Assembly: GCF_002999335.1 (NCBI RefSeq)
Contig: NW_020312667.1
Coordinates: forward strand, 1-64,000
Length of the DNA stretch: 64,000 nt
Direction of reading: 5' to 3'
Origin: Cyclospora cayetanensis
Taxonomy: Eukaryota > Apicomplexa > Conoidasida > Eucoccidiorida > Eimeriidae
Shown: positions 11,201 through 21,341 of the stretch, piece after piece
Layout: each line of letters begins with the position of its first letter
Position numbering within the stretch: the stretch's first letter is position 1
The notes under the pieces: generated by a model
The model's database searches: none
What the model saw: only the letters and a program-made list of their open reading frames with translations
Told to the model about the DNA's origin: nothing
Position numbers and translations under genes: made by a program

Positions 11201-14200
11201 TGTTCTAAAAACTACCATCATCGCCTTGCTGATAAGGCACCTCCCACCCACACCCCCGCTTAGTCTGCCAGCTTTCTTTGAGACGTTGCATGCTCTGGCT
11301 TAAGAGGACACCGCTGTGCAGACCGTTTCCTTCTAACGAACGACTGCACGGAGGTTTTGGTGTCTTTGGCAGGTGTGGCAGACATGCCGTTTCTCCGGAG
11401 AGGACAAGTCCAAGACGTGTTGAAACAACGCACCTGTGCAAAGCGTTGGCTTCGAGAATTGATCGCCGCTGAAGTCACGGATGGGGCCTCCGCCGTTCGG
11501 CAGACAGCTTCTGCGAGCTGCTGGTGTCGATAATCTTCCCGGTATGTCGGGAGAAGGGGGTGATTGCATGCTTGCCGCAGTCGCAAAAGCAGCTGCAGAA
11601 CGTGTGTATAGTGATGCTGGACTTGCCCACTCCGCAGCAGCTGCTCGAACTTGGCCTTGCTCTTCTCGAATACCGTCTGCATGCACATGCAAATGCATGC
11701 ATTTGATGCATATGGACCTTGCGGGTCAAACGCTGGAGACGTTTCTGCCTGCAGCAATATCTGTGAAAATTGCCGCGGCTGGATAGTACTTGGCAGAGAG
11801 AGCCTTATGGATCGTCTGCTCCACAGCGGAGACGGCTAGCTGTCCTCCTCTCCAGGGAGGACGAAGATGCAGAATCCTCTAAGCGGCGTGGACGGTTCCA
11901 GGCTACTCAAAGACTAACTCATCAAAGGGCTTATTAATAGAGCAGCCAGCTTGATTTAGAGGGCAGCAGGGAGGGGACAGAGGCAAAGAAAGACCCTTTA
12001 CCGCCGCTTTTCCCATGCCGCAAAGACAGACAAACAGCACCGCAGAGGAACAGACAGACAGACAGAAAGACAGACAGACAGACGCACGGGCATCTAGGAA
12101 GACAGATGGCTAGATAGCGAGAGAGACAGACAGCTAGATAGCTAGAAAGAAGGACAGAGAGGCATCTAGAACGGCAAACAGCTCGACAGACAGACAAGTA
12201 GGAATGCAGACAGACATCTAGAAAGACAGAGAGGCATCTAGGACGGAAACAGCTAGACAGACAGACATCTAAGAAGACAAACAGCTAGATAGCTAGCTAG
12301 CTAGACACACAGACAGACAGGCATCTAGAAAGCCAGAAAGCTGGACAGCTAGAAAAACAGACAGCTAGATAGCTACACATCTAGGAAGACAGACAGATAT
12401 CTAAGAAAACAGAAAGCTCGACAGCTAGATAAACAGACAGCTAGATAGCTACACATCTAGGAAGACAGACAGATATCCAAGAAGACAGAGAACTAGACAG
12501 CTAGACAGACAGACATCTAGGAAGACAGGCAGACATCCAGGAAGACAGACTGCTAGATAGCTAGAAAGACATCTAGGAGGACAGACAGCTAGATAGCCAG
12601 ATAGACGGACAGCCAACCTCCCACCTAGTCGTCAACAAACAGACTGCTAGATAGCTAGAAAGACACCTAGGAGGACAGACAGCTAGATAGCCAGATAGAC
12701 GGACAGCCAACCTCCCACCTATTCGTCAACAAACAGACTGCTAGATAGCTAGAAAGACACCTAGGAGGACAGACAGCTAGATAGCCAGATAGACGGACAG
12801 CCAACCTCCCACCCATTCGTCAACACCCCTTGCACTACGAACCTGGTAGTAGAGCCTCTCTTCATACGTCAGCTGCAGTTTAAAAGTGTGGATTGAGAGC
12901 GGCGGTAGCGGAAGGAGGGGCTTGTCGTCCTCTCCAAGTTGATCTCCATGTCGTCGAAGCATCAAGGGCACTAGCGTTCTCCTTACAGTTTCCACAGCTC
13001 CATGCAACATGCCTGCAAAGAGTAGGCCAAACACAGCAGCGGCTCAAGCAACCTTGAGACAGCAGCATTTCCGCTTTTTCTGTCTATTTACTTTCTTCGC
13101 TCGCCCGAAGGTGATCGAATGTCTGCACGGCATGTAGAGCGACTCCCCCCCTTCGCTGCCCTCGATCCAATCTGAATGCAATCAGCAAGTGGGAAGACAA
13201 GGGCCGCCATGCATGCAGCCTTCAGAGCAGCAACACACACTCCCGCAGACATACATGCCATACATGCCTACAGATAGACACATACATGCGCGTTGGACAG
13301 AAAAAAATGGGCGAATCGCAGGCAGCCGCAAAAAAGAAGAGTTAGAAACGCGAAAAAACGGCTGGAAGCTTTTCAAGGATCTGCGGGTAAGTGCTCTGTT
13401 TCGTCTGTCGCAGGGAAGGATCTAGACGGAAACTCAAAATGATCGATCGTGAGAAAATCGAACTGACCCTTCTCCATGGGTTGCGTGACATTGGCTCGCC
13501 ACCATCGCCGACTGCCCATGGGAGACACTCTAAGAAATTCTACGAGAGCAAAAGCATCTGACAAATCATTTTGTAGAGGGGTTCCTGTAAGAATCCACCT
13601 GTATAAGGACGCATACATACACAAGAACGGATACAGCCCAAAAGGGCGAGGGGGGAAAGCATCAATCGCGCACGCATGGGCATTGCAGCAGGTGCAGTAA
13701 TAAGCTCAGTAACAAGCTTAGTAACAATTGCAGTAACAAGCTTAGTAACAATTGCAGCGACAAGTGCAGTAACAATTGCAGTAACAAGCTCAGTACCGAT
13801 TGCAGCAACAAGTGCAGTAACAATTGCAGTAACAAGCTCCGTAACAAGCTCAGTAACAAGCTCAGTAATAAGCTCAGTAACAAGCTCAGTAACAGGAGGA
13901 AAGCTCCTTTTTGGCCAGTGCCTTCTCCATGGATATACTTTTACAGGACGGCAGTCATCAGGTGACAGTAGAAGACGCGGACGGCCTCTATATTTGCAAC
14001 GGAGGGGGGAGGAGAGGAAGGGAGGTGTGCCTCCTCCTGCGTAGAATTACCGTGCTTCAGCCTTTATCGCGTTGCAAGCGCGATTGACGAGGGCATTGGT
14101 GTTTCGAATGACGTGGCCTTCGTCTAAAATGATGCGGCGAAAGCGGATGCTTGCGAGGGGGCATGCGTTGGGGTGTATCTGTTCAGGAGCAAGTCGTGCG

Positions 14201-17200
14201 CTTTCCGGGAAGGTTGGCATCTTGGCGAGATGTCTGAAATCCGAGGCAAGCGTTTGGTAGCTTGTGAGGACGATAGAGTGTGCGGCTATGAATGTGGGGT
14301 CTTTAGAGCGCGCAGACCCGTAATACTGCAAGACTGTTGCTGCACCCTTTGCGAGGTGTCTAGACACCTCACACTCCCACTGTCCTATGAGCGACAGCGG
14401 CACGACTATCAAAGTGCCTCCGGGGAAGAGGTGATCCCTGTTTCGCTTCAAATGACGCTGCACACGACGCACGTCTGGCGCTAACAGGGAGGGAGGGAGT
14501 CGAATTTTTTTCTCGCTTCCTGAGAAGACTCGCAGCCGCATCGCCGCTGTTTCTTCCCGGAGGCCCCTCACCGTCTGAGATGACGAACTCCACTGGCGGG
14601 AGGAGGGATGGCGGGAGGAGGGAGAGTCTTGGGAGACTTGGAGGGAGAAGCAGCAGTTATCAGTAGAAGAGAAACAACTGGGTGCCCCTGCTGCCACTGC
14701 AGCTTCCAGGGAAACTCTACACACAGCGGCTTCGTTTCGGGGAGCCTCACCTGTGGCAGTGGAGACTTCGAGAGGAGATCCTTCTTCCGCGGCTGTTCTC
14801 TCCAGCTTGCGTCTGCCGTCGCCTGAGCGTGGGGCAGGCTGCGAGACAGCTGCACGCTCGGAAGCGTCGCGCTCTTGCAGAAGGCTGACAGCGATGAGAG
14901 CGAGCACCTGCACTGTCTTGCCCAATCCCATGCAGTCCGCGAGAATGCCGCCCTTCACTCTCCCCGTCGTAGACGGCTTCTGCAAGGTGACAACACCTGC
15001 GGAAGCATTGAGGTACAGGCAAGCTCTCATTCCCCTGGAGTCTTCTCGCTGCTCCTCGACGAGAGACGCCGCATTCGCCAGCGCAGAGAACTCGCCGCTA
15101 CTACTGCCTCCAGCAGGAAGAGCATACACAGTCCACAACGGATCCAACGCTTCCTGCTCGCCGCTCGAAACGGCAGCATTCTCCGACTCACACTGCACCA
15201 TCCACCACACACCCTGTGCCTGGTAGGGGCGCAGGCGGGATGTAAAAAGACTCGATGGAGGGTACAGGTAACCTAAAGACCGCTGCTGTTGCTGCTGTCG
15301 TTGCTGCTGTTTTTGTTGTTGTTGCTGTCGTTGCTGCTGTTTTTGTTGTTGTTGCTGTCGTTGCTGCTGTTTTTGTTGTTGCTGCTGCTGCTCCTGCTGC
15401 TGCTTTTGTTGTTGCTGCTGCCCTTGCTCCTGCTGCTGCTGCTTTTGTTGTTGCTGCTGCCCTTGCTCCTGCTGCTGCTGCCTCTCCCTCTCCTGGAGGA
15501 CTGCTGCTGCGCTTGACACCTGCTCACCTAAAACCAACTGACACAACGTGACGCTGAAGCTCTCGGAAGCGTCTTCCTCCTCTTCAAACGGGCTAAAGCT
15601 GCTGCTGCTTTGTCGCATGTCGCTGCCTTCTCCAGTGCCTGCCCTCAACACTGCTCCCGCGGCTGAGACGTCCTCGCCAGCCTGTGCAGCTCCTTGCCAC
15701 GCAGGCACATCAGCAGCTGCCGTCGATGCATGCGCCTTTTTAAGAACTTCCAAACACTTGCGCAAGGCCGCCGCTTCCTCGCTAGAGCTCCCCACAGAGG
15801 AGCTTCGCCGCGCTTTTTCCGAGGCGACAGGGAGGCGAAGAGGCTTCAAGTTCAACAGCTCCATCAGAGAGGCAAACGCATGGCCCATCAACGACGAAAA
15901 GTGTGTCGCCGAACACAAATTCGCATCATGCTGCCTGCGAAAGAAACACGCACAAGTCACGCTAAACAGACATAGCGCTATATACACATACATACATACA
16001 CCTACACACATAGACATACACATGGATACACACATAGACATACACATGGATACACATGGATACACTACAAATGGATGCACTTATGCACATGGATACACAT
16101 ATGCATATACATATACATATACATATGCATACACATATACATATACATAAATACACGCATACACACATATACATACACATGGATACACACACACAGGGAC
16201 ACATATGGATACACTCCACATGGATACACATGGCTAGCCACACACACACACAGATATACACATGAATGCACATGAATACACTACACATAGATGCACATGG
16301 ATACACTACAAATGGATACACTCATACACATGGATAGACATACACATACACATTAATAGACATATACATATGCATACACATATACATATACATATACATA
16401 AGTACAAGCATATACACATATACATACACATGGATACACACACACAGGGACACATATGGATACACTCCACATGGATACACATGGCTAGCCACACACACAC
16501 ACATACACACACACACATACACACACACATATACATGCACATACACATAGACATACACATGCACATGCACATACACATACAGAACGATACATTGAGCGTG
16601 TCAAGAGCCGGCGGATTCGGCTGTCAGCCGAAGCACAGATGTACATATGCTGGAAATCACCAACACACCACCAACTCTGCAGATGCAGCACCCCTTCCGC
16701 ATGTGAAGCATCGCCTTTAGAGGGGGAGAAGATCTAGGAAGGGATGCAGCGTCTCTGCATGAGCCTAATTTTAAGGAAGCAGCACTGTACAACAGCTTTA
16801 CACACTGCGACACCAGGATGATCTCCTCTTGCACAGGCAATAACCCCCTTTGCCTACACATACTCTAGTGCTACTGCTACTACTACTACTACTAATAATA
16901 ATAATACTAATACTACTACGTTTGAACACTGAGGGGCTTAGAGGGCATCACCTTTGCCTTAATGCGCTCATACGGAGAGCCTGAGCGGTCAAGCGCACGC
17001 GCATGCGAACACGCAGAGTACTGTTGATGGCGAGGCGACGTGGAGGAAGGCTTTCAGGAAGCCAGCACACATCGACCTGCAGATCGCACACACATATACA
17101 CACATGCAAACACATACATACACAAATACACATACATACACAAATACACATACATACATATATACATACACTAATACACAGATATACACATACACATACA

Positions 17201-19636
17201 CACATGCATGCATACATACATACATACATATACACATGCATACATACATACATACATACACATGCACATACACATATACACACATACACAAACATAGACA
17301 CATGCATACACGCATAACTACATACACAAATACACATACATGCACACACATACATACATACACATACATACACAAATACACATACACATACATACACATA
17401 TACATACACACATACACATACATACACACATACATATACATACACACACACATATACATGTATAACCTCCGTCTGCTATACGGTTTTCCCGCGAAGCACC
17501 AGAGACATGCGTTCTAAGGTTGTTGCCGCAGCCCCCACAAGCTCCGATTGCTCACGTACACCTGCATCTTCAAAGACGCAGCACGCTCTCAGCAGCCACC
17601 CACAGACTGTAGCTCAGAGAGAGGCTTCACGTTGCTTGAAAGAGGAACGATGCAAACGCGGGAGGATAATACCATCAGCAAACAGAACACACCTTACGAA
17701 AAGCATGTCAATGCGCCTTCACGAGTTCTTACCAAGCGGCTTGGCTGTAGCTAGCCAGTCAGCTGGTCAAGGCGATCGGGATGCATACACGTAGTACACA
17801 CACCACATACAAATGCATGTATGCATATACACACAACCACACATGGAGGTGTGCCGAATGACTAGAATCTCCATACAAACACCCAGTGCACACCATGCCA
17901 TGCATGCAGAGCCCCCACGGAGCGTTCACTTCGGCGATATATATATATATATATCTCTTTCTCTCTCTCTTTCGCAAGAAGCTGAATCTCACTTTGACAG
18001 CTCCTACGAGGAGCAGCGCCGCGAGGGAGTTTGCCACGTGCCTGTCCAACCGCACGGCTTCCCGCCCGTTGATGAGGAGTCTCAAGAAGGTTGTCTGTTC
18101 TGAAATGCTCGCGAGGAGGCTGTAGAAGTCTATGCCTGCGAGGGAGCTGCTCCCCTTAGACCTTGCAGCGAAAGCCCCCTGCGCCTCTCCCCAAGTGCCG
18201 GCAGGAGTGTCTGGACACTGTTGCGGCATCCTATGATGAAGCATCGGAGCATGCAGCTCCGGATTAACCAGCCGTTTCTGGTGGTGAAGGAGAAGCGGAT
18301 CGTTCAGGTGTACGTACACGATCTTGTACCCGCTATTGGAAACTTTGGACTTGCGCATGCCCTGCTGGGGATTCGATTTGAATGTGTGCGGCATCCATAC
18401 CTCCACTCTCAAGGATAAGGGATCCTACGAACAAAAGGCAACAGCAAAGCACCCCCGCAGACGCTTCCTTTCGACGCAGTTCGGCGCGGCAAACGAAGGA
18501 TGAAGCGCAACATGCGCGAAGCCGCCCTTCGATTTTTGCAGCAAGAAGATCGTGGCTCACGCACAGGCATGCAAAACGTGAAAAGCGCTCATGCGTAGCA
18601 GTGTGATGCTCGAGACGAGGGGTTTAAGAATCGACGCGTTTATTTTTTGCAGGAGGCGGGAGCCTGGGGGACGGCTTTTTTCGCACCGACGCACTCACCG
18701 TGAGGCTCAGTCTGGTAATCGTGCCGCTGGTAACCGTGCCAGTGGCAACGCAATCCCCCAAGTAAACGGAGAAATCGTCTGGATAGCGCTCGAGAGCTTC
18801 TGCCGGATGCTGGGGTGACACGGGGGGGCGACCTATGCCACAGACCGCACCAACAGCCGCAGCAGTATTTTTTTCAGGCACCAGCGGCATCCCTGAAGGA
18901 AAGTTGTCATCTTTTCACAGCGCCGATTTTGGGGCTTTGTGAAAAGAGAGCTTTCTCACGGCTACCCCCACCTCAACAGACACCTGGCAGTAGCCGGAGT
19001 CACTGCCCCTCTCTCTACCCTTGGGTTCGCAGCAGTCAACCTCCTCCCGAGAGGGAACTTCGAGGGCACAGAGAAAGCAGAAGGGCGGAAGACGCAACGC
19101 GCATGCAAATCAACACTCAACAACACGCACAGCACCCCTGTGCAGCGAAGACGCTTACCGCTCGGCAGTGGCAGACCAGAGGCTGCGGCGCCGTGCAAGT
19201 GCGCCGAGGGAAGCGCTTCTTCGGCTTCCGAGTCTTCTGCAAGGTCTATCAGCGTGACAGAGGTCGATGTGGCTGCTGGTGCAGGTGTATTCTTACTCTG
19301 CGTGCGAAGTGCCTCTGCACGACTCCGTGAGCCGCTCTCCTTCGCGTCATTTTTTTGGACCCCCTCGCTGTCTGAGTCTCTAGAGGGGCGCACAGGCTGC
19401 TTCTGAGAGGCTGAAACACTCGAAAGAGGCCTGCGACAGGGATGCGCATGCTGCGTGCCTATCTTCTGCCGCTTTGAGTCGGGCGCCTGTTGCGCTAGAA
19501 AGCCGTCCAGCGCGGCTTCCATGGAACCCTTCTTGCGAGTTAGCCACTCTTGCGCCTCCTCCGGGGTGCACCGCACGAGCGCGGCGAAGCGCAGTGCATC
19601 TGCGGAGGGCTTAGGGCTCTCATGGCCGTGCAGCAT
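8258..19636 (-). CDS. RAD5: RAD5/HLTF-type SNF2 DNA translocase with HIRAN and RING finger
   Basis: Ten exons join in consistent phase at GT-AG sites: 19159-19636, 18699-18892, 17993-18424, 16952-17076, 14051-15934, 13468-13598, 12843-13012, 11434-11676, 9002-10435 and 8258-8509, giving about 1780 residues. Domains in order: UBA-like helices (about 12-50, with CTPEEAQEWL); the Rad5-type segment FSVYLGDCVATGTVTSG; a HIRAN domain split by intron 3 (about 330-405); a Gln-rich insert (about 555-630); the SNF2 ATPase with GGILADCMGLGKT (Walker A), LDEGHVIRN (motif II) and WILTGTPLQND (motif III); a C3HC4 RING (CPVC, CWHVFC, LTC, CPTC; about 1244-1288) inside the helicase; and helicase C with QAMRRLWRYGQ. 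The family remodels stalled forks and polyubiquitinates PCNA in error-free damage tolerance; that role is inferred by homology. The ATG at 19636 is the first in frame before the UBA-like segment. Confidence 0.92.
8645..8925. repeat. TA/CATA microsatellite in last RAD5 intron
   Basis: Degenerate ATATATAC and ACACATA repeats fill most of the intron between 8510 and 9001. Confidence 0.9.
10455..10640. repeat. 46-bp tandem repeat in RAD5 intron 8
   Basis: Three units with an exact 46-bp period (TTACACATACATACGTGTAT at 10495, 10541 and 10587), flanked by TATA microsatellite. They begin only some 50 bp upstream (in gene direction) of the exon that carries the RING finger. Confidence 0.88.
12045..12830. 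repeat. CAGA/GATAGCTA array with 94-bp units in RAD5 intron 7
   Basis: Degenerate GACAGACAG and AGATAGCTAG repeats run through the intron and pass into three nearly identical 94-bp units, whose shared TGCTAGATAG motif begins at 12551, 12645 and 12739. The array stops within about 15 bp of the splice donor at 12842. Confidence 0.92.
13696..13895. repeat. AGTAACAAGCTC / AGTAACAATTGC array in RAD5 intron 5
   Basis: 12-bp units of two alternating types repeat about 16 times. The period is regular and distinct from the arrays in neighbouring introns. Confidence 0.92.
15279..15483. repeat. CAG/CAA tract encoding the RAD5 Gln-rich insert
   Basis: CTG/TTG triplets, read on the minus strand as CAG/CAA with occasional CGA, GAG and AAA, give a Gln-rich tract with Lys, Arg and Glu. 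It directly precedes the first helicase motif (RLRPYQAQGVWWM). Confidence 0.92.
15985..16590. repeat. ACACAT/GGATACAC array with a 251-bp duplication
   Basis: Intron 4 of the RAD5-like gene holds CACATGGATACA repeats. A block of about 190 bp occurs twice: the marker GGCTAGCC at 16232 recurs at 16483, an offset of 251 bp, with long near-identical flanks. Confidence 0.9.
16866..16918. repeat. ACT/ATA trinucleotide microsatellite
   Basis: Short run of CTACTACTACTAATAATAATAATACTA type in the same intron, close to the splice donor at 16951. Confidence 0.85.
17088..17462. repeat. ACATACAC microsatellite in RAD5 intron 3
   Basis: About 375 bp of degenerate CA/TACA repeats. They end about 12 bp from the acceptor (CTGCAG) of the exon that completes the HIRAN domain. 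Confidence 0.9.
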
Positions 19637-19675
19637 TGCTCGCTTCCACTTTCTCGTTTCGCTCTGACTGTGCAA

Positions 19676-21341
19676 GGTGCCTGCAGGCGGCTAGACGCCC
19701 CCGAAGCCCGTCCACCGCAGTAGCTGCCTGAAATCAAACAGATCCGGCCTCGAATTTCCGAAGCCGTCCATTGTTTGTGCAATCATTCATGGCCTCCACT
19801 GCAGAAAGCCAGACAACGGGGTCCGGGCCAGTGCAACTACTACGGTGCTGCTCCCCCGCCTCAATGCGCCCACAAGTTTAGTGCCTGTTGTTGTAAATAC
19901 AGAAACCTCATTAAATAGTGTGTATTTTCGAGCCAATACCCGCATAGGTCTCACAACACGCCCTTAGAAAGCCCTTCTGCTCGTAGCCCCTGGTGGGGTT
20001 GTGTAGTGGTTACTGGGATTCTTCGCCACATTTTTAACCCAATTTTAATGAGTGTAAAACAAAAACTGCATTCGAATTATGCCTCCAAAGAATAATGGCA
20101 TGACTGGAAAGCGGTAGATGTGGCAAAGGCTTCATCTGCCTTCGATTGGCCTCGTACGAAACTCGAGCATCGGCGTTGCTGTTGGATGCGACAGAGAGCC
20201 GTTGAGCCCCGAACTAGAGGAAAAAAGAAAAAGGCACTTTCACACTTTGGATATGGTATTGTCAGGAGAAATACTTCGGGAATTGAGCTGACACCTCACG
20301 ATGATTAGGCTCTGCGCGCCAGCAAACTGTACCATCGGCAGTGCGAAGTATGCACAAACTAATTCCTGCACTAGGTAAGCTGTAATGTTTATACCTCAGC
20401 TTTCACATCTATTTGGATCCACACAATCAAAGGGTCGCCTCGTCTGCCCCCAAACGCGAAGCACCTCCTAAGTCTGTTATATCCAGCCTGGCCAGCAACG
20501 AAGGAATGAAAACTTGGTGCCGCTGCAAGGGTTCACGGGCAAAATGCCTGCATCTTTCACTCTTCACTGTAGTATGTAAGGCGCAGAGCAAGCGTCACAA
20601 AACCCTGGTACTGCTCTAAAGCTTCGCGTCTGGTGCCCGCTCTCAGGAGTTACATGGTCGCATAACGTGCTCTGCGAACCGAAGTCGCACCCATTCTATT
20701 TCAGATGCATACCAGTCAGCTAGAGCAATTCCTTGAACAACTGACAAAGTGCCTGCTGTAGGCAATAGGCCAGCAAGCTGGCTCACTGCCTTACGTTCAT
20801 GAGAAGCACACCAGCAAAGCTTTGAGGCTTCCTATGCAGGGTCTCTGAAAAGAGACACTTAAATTCAGACTCAATACACACTTAATAAACAGTCATTGAG
20901 CACCTTTCAAAAATACTTCTGAAAGGGCCTTCGCCTTTCGATTTTCAAACACGGGGGGAGGACATCCAGGGTACGCGTACCTGCATCCTCTAAACATTCC
21001 GAGAGTTCACCGTTCTTTGCACACAGCAGCTAGCATACGCAATCAGACACCCCTGCATCTTCTTGTATTGAGCTAAAGCTACTCTGCAATAACCATGGTA
21101 TATCGACAGCCAAGCCAAAACTCCAAGTGTTTACTAATTCTTAGTTAGACGTGACTCATAGTAAAGAGTGCCCAAGTGCTGCTTGGCCTGTTACACTCTT
21201 TTGATGTGGAGCACAGAGTCGAAATTTGCCGGGGATGCACTACGCACAAGGATTGAAACGCCTTATGGAAGTGTGTGGCTGTTAAAAATGCAGCGCAGTG
21301 GCTTACTTGTCGAGTGCGCCTGCTGTCAATGAAATGCGATT
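19676..21341. other. Intergenic, transition to repeat-poor DNA
   Basis: No gene seen. Triplet and CA-type repeats disappear and the sequence becomes less GC-rich and non-repetitive. It should contain the RAD5-like promoter (left) and the 3' end of the PP2C-fold gene (right). Confidence 0.6.

Noticed and set aside
13696..13895. Regular 12-bp array considered as a CRISPR-like array
   Set aside because: The units are contiguous with no unique spacers, and the context is a eukaryotic intron.
15962..17517. Open frames on both strands rich in Cys/Val/Tyr/Met or His/Thr/Ile
   Set aside because: They read through CA/TACA microsatellites inside RAD5 introns, bounded by in-phase splice sites of real exons.
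19637..19675. Upstream extension of the RAD5-like first exon
   Set aside because: The frame is open but has no ATG (it would need TTG); the ATG at 19636 precedes the UBA-like segment.
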